A stretch of DNA of 45,763 nucleotides from an uncultured Collinsella sp. (GTDB lineage Bacteria > Actinomycetota > Coriobacteriia > Coriobacteriales > Coriobacteriaceae): assembly GCA_900547765.1 (NCBI GenBank), contig URIA01000012.1:1-45763 (forward strand). The letters run 5' to 3'. Of the stretch, positions 31,817 through 39,931 are shown piece by piece. Below the pieces are notes generated by a model. The model did not search any database and had not been told where the DNA came from. It worked only from the letters and a program-made list of their open reading frames with translations. The translations under genes were made by a program, and so were the position numbers. Each line of letters begins with the position of its first letter. The first letter of the stretch is position 1.

Positions 31817-32479
31817 TTACCACCCGGCGCGGTCCCATACGTCCCAAATCTGCGCCGTTGTCTGAAGCACTTCATTACCCAAATCGAGCCCCACCGCGGC
31901 CGCCATCTGCGCCAAACATTGTGCGCGAGCGAGCATTCGCTCCTTGGGCTCGAGCGGACGGAACAATGGCAGCAGCCAAAGATTCGCCAACAACGATACG
32001 GCCTCCGCCGCTTCGCGCGGGCATTCGCACGCAATGGAACCGTCGGCGATGCCCTCCTCGATCACTGGCAAGAGACAGCCATCGACCGACTCGTCGAACG
32101 AGCCCTGGTACTGCATCGCCAGTAGACGCGAGCTTTTTACCGGATCTGCCGCAGGATGCATGCGTGCCCATAGCTCAATTTGCGGAACGACAGACTCGGG
32201 TGCGTACAGTCGCTTGAGCTTTTGGGCTCCGGTCATATTGCCGATACCAAGCGTTGAGCGACGTTGCTCAACAATCGGAGCCATTGCCCGATCAAATGCG
32301 GCGTTGAAAATCTCCTCTTTGCTCTTAAAGTGATGATAGACAGCACCCTTGGTCATGCCAACGAGGCGGTCGACGATATCTTGAATGCTCGTCCCCTCAT
32401 AACCCTGTGCGCAGAATAGCTCCAGCGCCGCGTCGAGAATCTTCGCAACCGTCTCCTCGGGATATTTATTACGACCCAT
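31817..32479 (-). CDS. TetR family regulator of the MFS pump
   Basis: This 220-residue regulator opens GRNKYPEETVAKILDAALEL, then has the helix-turn-helix GYEGTSIQDIVDRLVGMTKG and AVYHHFKSKEEIFNAAFDRA. The ligand-binding domain follows. The start at 32479 fits the family N terminus; a reading from 32515 adds an unrelated 12 residues with no ribosome binding site. Two matching palindromes downstream (31732 and 31797) control the efflux gene most likely. The ligand is presumably the pump substrate. Confidence 0.9.
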   Translation of the reverse strand: MGRNKYPEETVAKILDAALELFCAQGYEGTSIQDIVDRLVGMTKGAVYHHFKSKEEIFNAAFDRAMAPIVEQRRSTLGIGNMTGAQKLKRLYAPESVVPQIELWARMHPAADPVKSSRLLAMQYQGSFDESVDGCLLPVIEEGIADGSIACECPREAAEAVSLLANLWLLPLFRPLEPKERMLARAQCLAQMAAAVGLDLGNEVLQTTAQIWDVWDRAGW

Positions 32480-32486
32480 AATCCGT

Positions 32487-32540
32487 CCATCCGCAACGCA
32501 AGTCTTGTGCCTCATTGCAGCATTTTAACGTTGCGGATGG
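32487..32540. repeat. 12-bp inverted repeat flanking 30 bp, between glnB and tetR
   Basis: CCATCCGCAACG (32487-32498) is the exact complement of CGTTGCGGATGG (32529-32540). It lies past the glnB-like stop and just upstream of the tetR start. It may be a 3' hairpin of the glnB mRNA or an operator; no T-run is present. Confidence 0.6.
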
Positions 32541-32553
32541 TAGGCGGTCGATT

Positions 32554-32892
32554 CTACACCGCGGCGGGGCCGTGTTCGCCGGTACGGATGCGGATGACTT
32601 CCTCGACCGGCTCGACCCAAATCTTGCCGTCTCCGACGGCGCCGGTGCGGGCGGCGTTGCAGATGATGTCGACAATTCCGTCGACATGTTCATCGGCGCA
32701 AATGAGGGTGAACTGCACCTTAGGGATCGTGTTGACAAGCAACTCGTTGCCGCGCACGTATTCCTTCCAGCCATGCTGTGCGCCGCAGCCCTGCACCTGG
32801 TTGATAGTCATGCCGCGAACATCAGCAGCAAACAGCGCGTCTTTAAGAACCTCAAGCTTCTCCTGGCGCACGATAGCCGTAATTTTCTTCAT
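32554..32892 (-). CDS. P-II nitrogen regulatory protein lacking Tyr51
   Basis: This 112-residue P-II protein senses 2-oxoglutarate, ATP and ADP and typically binds AmtB. It starts MKKITAIVRQEKLEVLKDAL. The T-loop region is GWKEYVRGNELLVNTIPKVQ, and the family end is TGAVGDGKIWVEPVEEVIRI then RTGEHG. The uridylylated Tyr of the classical RGAEY motif is replaced by Leu (RGNEL) and Tyr46 by Val, so uridylylation at Tyr51 cannot occur. It lies downstream of amt on the same strand, so a GlnK role at the ammonium channel is likely. The ATG at 32892 has GAGG upstream. Confidence 0.93.
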   Translation of the reverse strand: MKKITAIVRQEKLEVLKDALFAADVRGMTINQVQGCGAQHGWKEYVRGNELLVNTIPKVQFTLICADEHVDGIVDIICNAARTGAVGDGKIWVEPVEEVIRIRTGEHGPAAV

Positions 32893-33000
32893 AGTGAATT
32901 CCTCTCTTCAATAAAAGAAACGAATTGTCCTTCACATGGCACGGGTTTTCCAGGTGCCGCAAACCAACCTCAGAGATCAATAAGTTCAACTGACTGGTCT

Positions 33001-33107
33001 TAGCAGGTTTCCCAAGTGCCGCAGATTGCCGTGAAAGAGGAGCGAAGCGTACTTAAGTACGTGAGCGACGATTGAACGGCAAGGTGCGGTGCTTGGGGAA
33101 GCTGCTA
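33001..33107 (+). other. 107-nt hairpin between amt and the P-II gene (candidate ncRNA or mobile palindrome)
   Basis: Bases 33001-33032 pair with 33076-33107: 26 of 32 positions are Watson-Crick and 3 more are G-U when read as plus-strand RNA. The same three sites would be A-C mismatches on the minus strand. The tip contains the 14-bp palindrome CGTACTTAAGTACG (about 33048-33061). The element ends exactly at the amt stop codon. A partial third copy of the arm (TTTTCCAGGTGCCGCAAA, about 32947-32964) lies nearby. The strand choice rests only on the wobble pattern. Confidence 0.5.
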
Positions 33108-34382
33108 ATCGAGTCCGGAGAAAGAAGGATAGGCGCTCTCGCCGTGCTGACTTGCATCCAGGCCCAGCGCCTCGTCGGCCTCGTCCACACGCAGGCTGCC
33201 GTGGAACAGCGCCTTGACCACCGCGGCGATCACCAAATCGAGCACCAGCACAATAACGACCGTCACCACAATGCCCAGGACCTGCGAGACGAGCAGCGAC
33301 ACGTCGCCCGTGTAGAACAGGCCACCCTTACCGGTCCACGAGAGCTCCGGCACGCAGAACAGGCCTATGAGCACGCCGCCCAAAATTCCGCCGATACCGT
33401 GGCAACCAAACGCATCGAGTGCATCGTCGTAGCCAAACTTGGTCTTAAGATGGCTGATAGCCAGGTAGCAGACGGGCGATACGATCAGGCCCATGACCAG
33501 CGCTGCCCACGGCTCGACAAAGCCCGCGCCCGGCGTGACCACCACGAGGCCCGCGACCAGACCGGTGCTAGCGCCCACCAGCGTGGGGCGACCAGTGTGC
33601 ACGCGCTCGACGGCAAGCCACGAGACCATGCCCGCCGCGCTGGCCGTCACGGTGTTGAGGATGGCGAGTGCCGCCACGGCGTCGGCCTTAAACTCACTGC
33701 CGCCGTTAAAGCCAAACCAGCCAAACCAAAGCAGCCCGGCGCCCAGCGCCACAAACGGCACGTTATGCGGGCGATAGCTCACCATGCCAAAACCGCGACG
33801 ACGGCCGAGCATTAAGCAGAGGATCAGGCCCGTAAGACCGGACGAAATGTGCACCACGTCGCCGCCGGCAAAGTCGAGTGCGCCGATAATGTCACCGATA
33901 AAGGAGCCATCGCCGCCCCAAACCATGTGGGCAAGCGGCGCATAGACCACAAGCAGCCAAATGCCCAGGAAGGCCGTCATGGCACCAAACTTAACGCGGC
34001 CGGCCAGGCTGCCCGTGACGATAGCAGCCGTGATCATGGCAAATGCCATCTGGAAGGCGATGTTGATAATCCGAGGGTAGGCGGCACCGTCCGCGGCATT
34101 GCCCTCGGCCGCCTGCAGCACCTGACCGAGCACCGGCAGGCACAGCAGCTGGTCAAGGCCTCCAATAAACGGGCTGGAACCGTCACCGCCGTAGGCCAGC
34201 GACCAGCCGACAACAATCCACAGCACACCAACCAGGCCAATGGCGCCAAAGCACATGAGCATGGTGTTGATGACATTTTTGCGCCTGGACAGGCCGCCAT
34301 AGAAAAACGCCAGACCCGGTGTCATTAAAAACACGAGCATGGTACAGATGAGCATAAACGTTGTCGATCCCGTATCGTACAT
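33105..34382 (-). CDS. amt: Ammonium transporter
   Basis: This 425-residue channel moves ammonia or ammonium into the cell. It has 11 helices, beginning TTFMLICTMLVFLMTPGLAF then FYGGLSRRKNVINTM, which is the Amt signature. The pore histidines are visible in GGDVVHISSGLTGLILC (first His) and AFGCHGIGGILGGVLIG (second His). PHNVPFVALGAGLLWFGWFG and GAGFVEPWAALVMGLIVSPV are also typical. The start is the ATG at 34382 (GGGAG just upstream) rather than the longer reading from 34439. A P-II gene follows in the same direction after the structured spacer. The 5' flank (34440-34580) contains two copies of a GGAAACGG-type motif and no gene. Confidence 0.95.
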   Translation of the reverse strand: MYDTGSTTFMLICTMLVFLMTPGLAFFYGGLSRRKNVINTMLMCFGAIGLVGVLWIVVGWSLAYGGDGSSPFIGGLDQLLCLPVLGQVLQAAEGNAADGAAYPRIINIAFQMAFAMITAAIVTGSLAGRVKFGAMTAFLGIWLLVVYAPLAHMVWGGDGSFIGDIIGALDFAGGDVVHISSGLTGLILCLMLGRRRGFGMVSYRPHNVPFVALGAGLLWFGWFGFNGGSEFKADAVAALAILNTVTASAAGMVSWLAVERVHTGRPTLVGASTGLVAGLVVVTPGAGFVEPWAALVMGLIVSPVCYLAISHLKTKFGYDDALDAFGCHGIGGILGGVLIGLFCVPELSWTGKGGLFYTGDVSLLVSQVLGIVVTVVIVLVLDLVIAAVVKALFHGSLRVDEADEALGLDASQHGESAYPSFSGLD

Positions 34383-34580
34383 TCGCTCCCCCTTGGTCGC
34401 ATGAACGTTGTCGGCGCCCATAATGGGGCCGAGGGGCAACTGGTGTAGACCAGATACGGCGTTGTTAAACGCTGCGTTGTCGAATGGAAACGGTGCCGCA
34501 ATCTTGGAAACGGCGCAGCAACGGGCGCGAAACGAACGGGAAATACGCGAGCAAGGAAGCCGTGAGCGCGCCCGTCCCGG

Positions 34581-35600
34581 CTAGCGGCGGAACAGCTCGC
34601 GGGCTCGGTCGCGGAGATTAGTTGCTCGAATGACACCTTCGTAGCGATTGATGCGAAGGCGCGGGAAGGCGTTAAAGAAGCGTAGGTCGCGGCGGCTGAG
34701 TGACACGCTCGGCACCGGACGGCTTATGCCCTTGCTGGCAAGGCGACGACTGAGCGACGGACGCGGCATGCTCGGCGCGGCATCGGCCACGCGGCGGGCA
34801 GCAAGTGCCAGGCCGCGAGCACCATCCGCGATAAACGTCGGCATCGAAGCCTTCTCGCGCAGGGCATCGAGCGCGGCGTCACCCAGCTCGGCCAGCCACG
34901 CGTTAACGGCACGGCTGCGGATATGCGTCTGCGCCACCGAGTCGATCGCCGAATCGGGAATACGTTCAAGCATGGAATCAGACGCATCGGCAAGCGACTC
35001 GTTGATGCGGTCGGCAAGGTCGGCCCGGACGCGCTCCAGCTGATCGGACAGGCGGCGCCAACTGGCCAAAGAACACATCGCGTCGACCATCATCGCGACC
35101 GCGACGATAAAGGCGGACAGCCGCACAATCAGCACCGGCAAATGGTCGAGCAAGCCCAACACCGCCGGTTCCACTACGCGGCAAATGCACAACGCACCCA
35201 AGCCAAACGCGCATGCCCAGTACAGGCAGATGCGTCCGTGCAGGTTAAACGGCAGGTGCGAATAGTCCCAAAAGCGAGCGCCCGTTGTTTTTTCCAACAG
35301 CACGCCTACGCTGTACTCAATCACGCTGCATACGAGCGCTGCAGCGACAAACTGGCTCGAGGCATCCGGAATCCCACGCAACAGCAGCCAGCAGGCAATG
35401 CCGCCCGCGCCATAGATGGGGCAGCACGGCCCCAGCAAAAAGCCACTGTTGGCAAATCGTCCGTGATTGAGCATGGCACATACTGTCGACTCCCATGCCC
35501 AACCGCAAAACCCGTAAAAGGCAAACGAGAGCACCAGTGCCGAGAGTGGGCAGGCGGCAAGCGTCGCGCCGCCAAACGCCATATCAATCGCGGTCCCCAC
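34581..35600 (-). CDS. CmpB-like membrane protein (putative ABC transporter permease family)
   Basis: This 339-residue protein begins with about six hydrophobic helices of the ABC_trans_CmpB (PF06541) type: ALVLSFAFYGFCGWAWESTV, GRFANSGFLLGPCCPIYGAG, VIEYSVGVLLEKTTGARFWD, YSHLPFNLHGRICLYWACAF. The remaining 150 residues are a polar cytoplasmic tail rich in Arg and Ala. Function is not established; the family name is historical. The start is a GTG at 35600 with a GAGAGGG site; it begins just after the stop of the HD-domain gene, so the two are coupled. Confidence 0.8.
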   Translation of the reverse strand: MGTAIDMAFGGATLAACPLSALVLSFAFYGFCGWAWESTVCAMLNHGRFANSGFLLGPCCPIYGAGGIACWLLLRGIPDASSQFVAAALVCSVIEYSVGVLLEKTTGARFWDYSHLPFNLHGRICLYWACAFGLGALCICRVVEPAVLGLLDHLPVLIVRLSAFIVAVAMMVDAMCSLASWRRLSDQLERVRADLADRINESLADASDSMLERIPDSAIDSVAQTHIRSRAVNAWLAELGDAALDALREKASMPTFIADGARGLALAARRVADAAPSMPRPSLSRRLASKGISRPVPSVSLSRRDLRFFNAFPRLRINRYEGVIRATNLRDRARELFRR

Positions 35601-35603
35601 CGT

Positions 35604-36161
35604 CTACCCTCTCCTCTTTTCGCTCGAATCTTTGCTCGAGCCGTCACTCGAGTCCTCGTTCGAATCGTTCGCGCCGCCTTTGCGCCGCAGACGACCGGAG
35701 ACTGTCTCGCGCAGAGCACACCATTTATCTGCCAGGCATACAATCCAAGCCTCACGACACGTCGGCGGCACCGGCACCAGCGGAAACATATGGCGCACGA
35801 TAATATTCCGCTCACGAGACGTCAGATCAAAATCTTCCTCCGCACGCGCCAGGGCAAAAAATGGATGCCGAAATCCGTGCAGTCGATGGCTCGGGTCGGG
35901 GTCGTGCCAGTCATAGAGAAAGTAGTCGTGCAGCAAGGCTCCGCGCAGCAACGAGGCACGGTCGACCGAAATGCCAGCACGGCCCAAGCGCTCGGCAAAG
36001 GACAGGCTCGCCCGCGCTACCGAAGTCACATGTGCATAGACCGTCACGTCACCATGCTGGATAAACTCGCGCGTCAAGTCCAGGCGACCCGCCTGGGCCA
36101 GCTGACGGGCAGCAAAGTCGACCTCGTGCGCGATTTTCTCGGCACGAACGGCATCGGACAT
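35604..36161 (-). CDS. HD-domain protein
   Basis: This 185-residue protein carries an HD phosphohydrolase-like domain. Early helices (EFIQHGDVTVYAHVTSVARA) are followed by GALLHDYFLYDWHDPDPSHR (His-Asp), GFRHPFFALARAEEDFDLT and IVRHMFPLVPVPPTCREAWI. The motifs H...HD...H...D fit the superfamily. The C-terminal 30 residues are Ser/Asp-rich. Substrate unknown. The start at 36161 has GGAAGGAGG, much better than the longer reading. Confidence 0.85.
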   Translation of the reverse strand: MSDAVRAEKIAHEVDFAARQLAQAGRLDLTREFIQHGDVTVYAHVTSVARASLSFAERLGRAGISVDRASLLRGALLHDYFLYDWHDPDPSHRLHGFRHPFFALARAEEDFDLTSRERNIIVRHMFPLVPVPPTCREAWIVCLADKWCALRETVSGRLRRKGGANDSNEDSSDGSSKDSSEKRRG

Positions 36162-36335
36162 GCTGCCTCCTTCCAGCGGCTCACGGCGGCAAGCCACGGC
36201 CTGCGCACAATCGATAAAAACATCATGGAACATATCAGTATGGCATCGGACAAAACGTTTTGCCCCGCCAGTTGGCGAATTACCGCGCCGCCGTCACATA
36301 TCAAACGCCAAAATGTGCGAGACTGTCTTGTGCAA

Positions 36336-36368
36336 TTGTGCCGGCCGAGGGAGTGCCGGCGCACGATT
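36336..36368 (+). promoter_or_regulatory. Leader hairpin of the DXS-like gene
   Basis: GTGCCGGC (about 36339) pairs with GCCGGCGCAC (about 36355) around CGAGGGAGT, about 25 bases before the start codon. It may be a leader structure; no riboswitch class fits. Confidence 0.35.
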
Positions 36369-36389
36369 CGCATGGAGTAACCCACAACG

Positions 36390-38171
36390 ATGCTGCTTAC
36401 GCAAACGACAACGCCCGAGGACGTCAAGGCTCTTAATCGCGCCGAGCTCCCGCAGCTCTGCGGCGAGATCCGCCAGGCAATCCTCGAAAGCTCCGCCGCC
36501 GTCGGCGGGCACGTTGCCCCCAACTTGGGCGTCGTTGAGCTTACGGTTGCGCTTCATCGCGTGTTTAACTCCCCCATCGACAAGATTGTCTTTGACGTTT
36601 CGCACCAGACCTACGCCCACAAGGCGCTGACGGGGCGCGCGTACACTTATATCGATCCGGAGCGTTATGGTGAGGCTTCTGGCTTTGCCAATCCCGACGA
36701 GTCCGAGCACGACCTGTTCGCCATGGGTCACACCTCGACCTCGGTGAGCTTGGGCTGCGGCCTTGCCCACGCGCGCGACCTGGCGGGCGATGCGTACAAC
36801 GTCATTACCGTTATTGGCGACGGCTCGCTTTCGGGCGGCCTGGCGTTTGAGGGCTTTAACAATGCCGCCGAACTCGATAGCAACCTGATCATCATCGTCA
36901 ACGATAACGACCAGTCCATTGCCGAGAACCATGGCGGCCTCTATCGCAATCTGGCCGAGCTGCGCGCCAGCAACGGCACCTGTGAGCGCAACGTTTTCCG
37001 CGCGATGGGGCTCGACTACCGCTGCCTGGACGCCGGTAACGACGTGTTGGCCCTCGTCGACGCGTTGCAGGAACTGCGCAATATCGATCATCCCATCGTG
37101 CTGCACGTTTCCACCGCCAAGGGCAAGGGCTTTGAGCCAGCCCAGAGCGATCCCGAACGCTGGCATCACGTGGGACCCTTCGATATGGCAACCGGCCGCA
37201 AACTTTGCCCGGGCCATCCGAGCGAGCCTGCGCCGCGCACCTATGCCGACATTACGGGCGAGGCGCTCAGCGCCGCCATCGAGCGCGATCCGCAGGTCGT
37301 TGGCATCACGGCCGCCACGCCCTACATCATGGGCTTTACGCCCGAGCTTCGCGCCGCGGCAGGCAAGCAGTTTGTTGACGTGGGCATTGCCGAGGAGCAC
37401 GCCGTGACCTTTGCCACCGCGCTTGCGCGCTCGGGCGCCAAGCCAGTCTTTGGTGTGTACGGCACGTTTTTGCAGCGCGCCTACGACGAGCTGTGGCACG
37501 ACCTATGCCTCAACGACGCCCCCGCAACCATCTTGGTGTTTGGCGCGTCGATCTTTGGCACCACGTCCGAGACGCACCTTTCATTCTTTGATATTTCCAT
37601 GCTGGGCGGTCTTCCCAACATGCACTACTTGGCGCCGGCCTGCATGGAGGAATACCTGTCCATGCTGAGCTGGTCGCTCGATCACCGCGAGCATCCCGTG
37701 GCGATTCGCGTGCCGGGCATCGGCTTGGTAAGCCGCCCCGACTTGGCGCCTGCCGAGGACGCCGATTACGGCGCCGTTCGTTACAACGTGGTGCGCCAGG
37801 GTCGCGACGTGGCCGTGCTCGCGCTTGGCGACTTCTTTGAGCTGGGCGAGCGCGTGGCAAATCGCTTGGCTGCCGAGTACGGCATCGAGGCCACGCTCGT
37901 CAACCCGCGCTTTGCAACCGAGCTCGACCGCGAGTTCCTCGATAACCTTGCTGTCGAGCATCGTGTTGTCGTGACCCTCGAGGACGGCATCTTGGACGGC
38001 GGCTGGGGCGAACGCGCCGCGTGCTATCTGGCATGCACGCCGTTGCGCACGCGCACCTTCGGCATCGCCAAGGGCTTTCCCGACCGCTACGACCCCAACG
38101 AGCTGCTCGCTCAGAACGGCATGACGGTCGAGAACATGGCCGCTGAAGCCGTAAGGCTACTGAACGAGTAA
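36390..38171 (+). CDS. DXS-like thiamine-diphosphate enzyme without the DXS phosphate-binding arginines
   Basis: This 593-residue protein has the three-domain transketolase/DXS fold. It shows GGHVAPNLGVVELTVALHRV, FDVSHQTYAHKALTGRAYTY, FAMGHTSTSVSLGCGLAHA, the diphosphate-binding GDGSLSGGLAFEGFNNAAEL, IIIVNDNDQSIAENHGGLYR and the catalytic FVDVGIAEEHAVTFATALAR (Glu335). Compared with E. coli Dxs (614-620 residues) it lacks the GPxDGHD motif. It has Gly385, Thr392 and Gly443 where DXS has Arg420, Asp427 and Arg478; His396 (His431) is kept. Those residues bind glyceraldehyde 3-phosphate, so the substrate is probably different. The ribosome binding site (GGAG at 13 bases) is distant. Automatic annotation would call it dxs. 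Confidence 0.85.
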   Translation: MLLTQTTTPEDVKALNRAELPQLCGEIRQAILESSAAVGGHVAPNLGVVELTVALHRVFNSPIDKIVFDVSHQTYAHKALTGRAYTYIDPERYGEASGFANPDESEHDLFAMGHTSTSVSLGCGLAHARDLAGDAYNVITVIGDGSLSGGLAFEGFNNAAELDSNLIIIVNDNDQSIAENHGGLYRNLAELRASNGTCERNVFRAMGLDYRCLDAGNDVLALVDALQELRNIDHPIVLHVSTAKGKGFEPAQSDPERWHHVGPFDMATGRKLCPGHPSEPAPRTYADITGEALSAAIERDPQVVGITAATPYIMGFTPELRAAAGKQFVDVGIAEEHAVTFATALARSGAKPVFGVYGTFLQRAYDELWHDLCLNDAPATILVFGASIFGTTSETHLSFFDISMLGGLPNMHYLAPACMEEYLSMLSWSLDHREHPVAIRVPGIGLVSRPDLAPAEDADYGAVRYNVVRQGRDVAVLALGDFFELGERVANRLAAEYGIEATLVNPRFATELDREFLDNLAVEHRVVVTLEDGILDGGWGERAACYLACTPLRTRTFGIAKGFPDRYDPNELLAQNGMTVENMAAEAVRLLNE

Positions 38172-38211
38172 AAAACCTCCGCAAGGGAAGCACCCCTGCG
38201 GAGGTTTTTAT
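38171..38211 (+). terminator. Terminator of the DXS-like gene
   Basis: AAAAACCTCCGCA pairs with TGCGGAGGTTTTT around a 13-nt loop, followed by ATTTTC. Confidence 0.9.
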
Positions 38212-38225
38212 TTTCGCGGCGCGAT

Positions 38226-38445
38226 TATCTCAATCTGTAACATCTATGGCCCGAATTCCCGTCTAACTGTTACAGATCTAGACAAACCGTCTTTGCCCCT
38301 GACCTTTGTCTCAATCTGTAACAGATAGAGACCTTTTGTCCGTCCAGATGTTACAGATTGAGACATTCGAATTCCCCTGAAGAGAAAATCTCAATCTGTA
38401 ACAGTTACTCGGCAAAAATGGCTGCAGATGTTACAGATTGAGACA
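38226..38445. repeat. Array of six 17-nt repeats in alternating orientation
   Basis: Consensus TGTCTCAATCTGTAACA. Plus copies lie at 38226-38242, 38307-38323 and 38387-38403; inverted copies at 38268-38284, 38349-38365 and 38429-38445. Each plus copy is followed by 25 bases and then an inverted copy. The three pairs are spaced 22 and 21 bases apart, giving a period of 80-81. Copies 3, 4 and 6 are exact; copies 1, 2 and 5 are degenerate in the TGTCTC half. The spacers differ from each other but share fragments such as CGAATTCCC and CCCCTGA. No ORF crosses the array. It lies between the DXS-like gene terminator and the convergent alcohol dehydrogenase stop. Confidence 0.95.
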
Positions 38446-38459
38446 AAGTAGCAAGGCAA

Positions 38460-39662
38460 CTAGCGGTAGCTTTGCTTGAGGATTTCGACGACGTCGGGGA
38501 CGGTCAGCGTCACGGGGTCGTGGCTAAACAGGACGCCGTTGGTCGTCAGAGCGTTGTGTGCGATGGCCGGCAGCTCTTCGACCGTAATCCCCCACTCGCT
38601 CATGGCGAGGTCTGCCACATGGCAAGCCTCCATCAGGCGAGTAAGCTCAACCACAAAATCGTGCGGATCGTTCGCGGCGGCATTACCCATCAGGCGCGCC
38701 ATGTCGATATAGCGCTCGGGCGCGGCGCCGTGATCGATCATCCACGTGTGGTAGGCACGGGCAATCATGATGAGTCCGGCGCCGTGCGGCAGGTCGTGAT
38801 GATGCGCGCTCATGCCATGTTCAAGGCCGTGCGAGCCCGTGGTGCCCGAGGCATCCATGGCATAGCCGCCGAGCGTGTTGGCAAACGCAAGACTCGAGCG
38901 CGCCTCCAGGTCATCGCCATTATTGACGCACGTAGGCAACGCGGCTGCAGCACGGCGGATACCCTCGCGGCAAACCATGTCACCCATGGGCGTGTTGGTA
39001 TTTGAGATGTAGCACTCAACGCAATGGAACAGGGCGTCGAATCCCTGATAGGAGGTCAGACGCGCCGGGACGCTCACCATGAGCTCGGGATCGACGACCG
39101 AAAGCACCGGAAACAGGCGCGGATCGCCCAGGCGAAGCTTCTCGTCATTGTCCTCGCAGGACAGGACACCGCCCGCATCGACCTCGGAGCCGGTACCCGC
39201 CGTGGTGGTCACGCACACCAGCGGCAGCGGATCGTTAGGGATAGGCAGCCCGAGTGCGGTGCCGCCATTCACAAAATCCCAAATGTCACCGGGACATTCG
39301 TTGCCCTCGGCATCGGTATGCGGGTTGGCCGCCACCGCGCAGATGCCCTTGCTGCCGTCCATGACCGAACCTCCGCCGAGCGCCAGCACAAAGTCGCATC
39401 CATGGGTGTGCGCCATCCAGCCGCCTGCGTTGACGGTCTCGCGCAGCGGATTGGGCTCAATGCGATCGAACAGCTCATGCGCCACGCCGGCGCGATCGAG
39501 CTCGGCCTCCAAACGTCCCAGATATCCAAAACGCTTGACCGAGTTGCCGCCGGTGGTAACGATAAGCGCTTTGATGCCGGGCAGCTTCTGCGCGCCCAGC
39601 TCGCCCAACTTGCCCGCGCCAAACAGCACCTTGGTCGGTGCGATAAACGAATAACCGTTCAT
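38460..39662 (-). CDS. Iron-containing alcohol dehydrogenase
   Basis: This 400-residue enzyme belongs to the group III (Fe-dependent) alcohol dehydrogenases, close to the butanol dehydrogenase/YqhD branch. It shows PTKVLFGAGKLGELG, the nucleotide-binding FVLALGGGSVMDGSKGICAV, VTTTAGTGSEVDAGGVLS, and iron ligands in YQGFDALFHCVECYIS and GLEHGMSAHHHDLPHGAGLI. A typical role is NAD(P)H-dependent aldehyde reduction in fermentation. The ATG at 39662 has AAGGAG at 7 bases. A TATAAT (minus strand, 39702-39707) is a candidate -10 box. Confidence 0.93.
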   Translation of the reverse strand: MNGYSFIAPTKVLFGAGKLGELGAQKLPGIKALIVTTGGNSVKRFGYLGRLEAELDRAGVAHELFDRIEPNPLRETVNAGGWMAHTHGCDFVLALGGGSVMDGSKGICAVAANPHTDAEGNECPGDIWDFVNGGTALGLPIPNDPLPLVCVTTTAGTGSEVDAGGVLSCEDNDEKLRLGDPRLFPVLSVVDPELMVSVPARLTSYQGFDALFHCVECYISNTNTPMGDMVCREGIRRAAAALPTCVNNGDDLEARSSLAFANTLGGYAMDASGTTGSHGLEHGMSAHHHDLPHGAGLIMIARAYHTWMIDHGAAPERYIDMARLMGNAAANDPHDFVVELTRLMEACHVADLAMSEWGITVEELPAIAHNALTTNGVLFSHDPVTLTVPDVVEILKQSYR

Positions 39663-39774
39663 ACGCGATCTCCTTACTTATATATGTGTCGCGCTGCCGC
39701 CATTATAGCGACCGCTGCGAGCGATCATGCCGTCGACAAAGCGCTATCTCAGCTGTAATAATCGGCGTTTGCCC

Positions 39775-39815
39775 AGATAAAACCTGCCAAAATAAACCTG
39801 TCCCTTTTTGGTAGG
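39775..39815. repeat. REP-like palindrome, copy 3
   Basis: CAGATAAAACCTGCCAAAA then TAAACCTGTCCCTTTTTGG: the same core as copies 1 and 2. It lies between two divergently transcribed genes. The stem is less perfect here (AACCTGCCAAAA against TTTTTGGTAGGT). Confidence 0.65.
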
Positions 39816-39858
39816 TACAATAACCCATAAGGTAAGTATGTTTCTGAGTTATTTCGTG

Positions 39859-39888
39859 TTGACCCATTTGAGCGGGATGGGGTATAAC
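39859..39888 (+). promoter_or_regulatory. Promoter of the amino acid ABC transporter operon
   Basis: TTGACC (39859-39864) and TATAAC (39883-39888) are separated by 18 bases, about 44 bases before the lipoprotein start codon. Confidence 0.65.
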
Positions 39889-39931
39889 TCTACTCAACCG
39901 CTAGGGATTTTATTGAGAAAGGTGTTCTACC

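Noticed and set aside
38226..38445. CRISPR array
   Set aside because: The repeats alternate in orientation and are only 17 nt, spacers share fragments, and there are no cas genes. It is listed as a repeat array instead.
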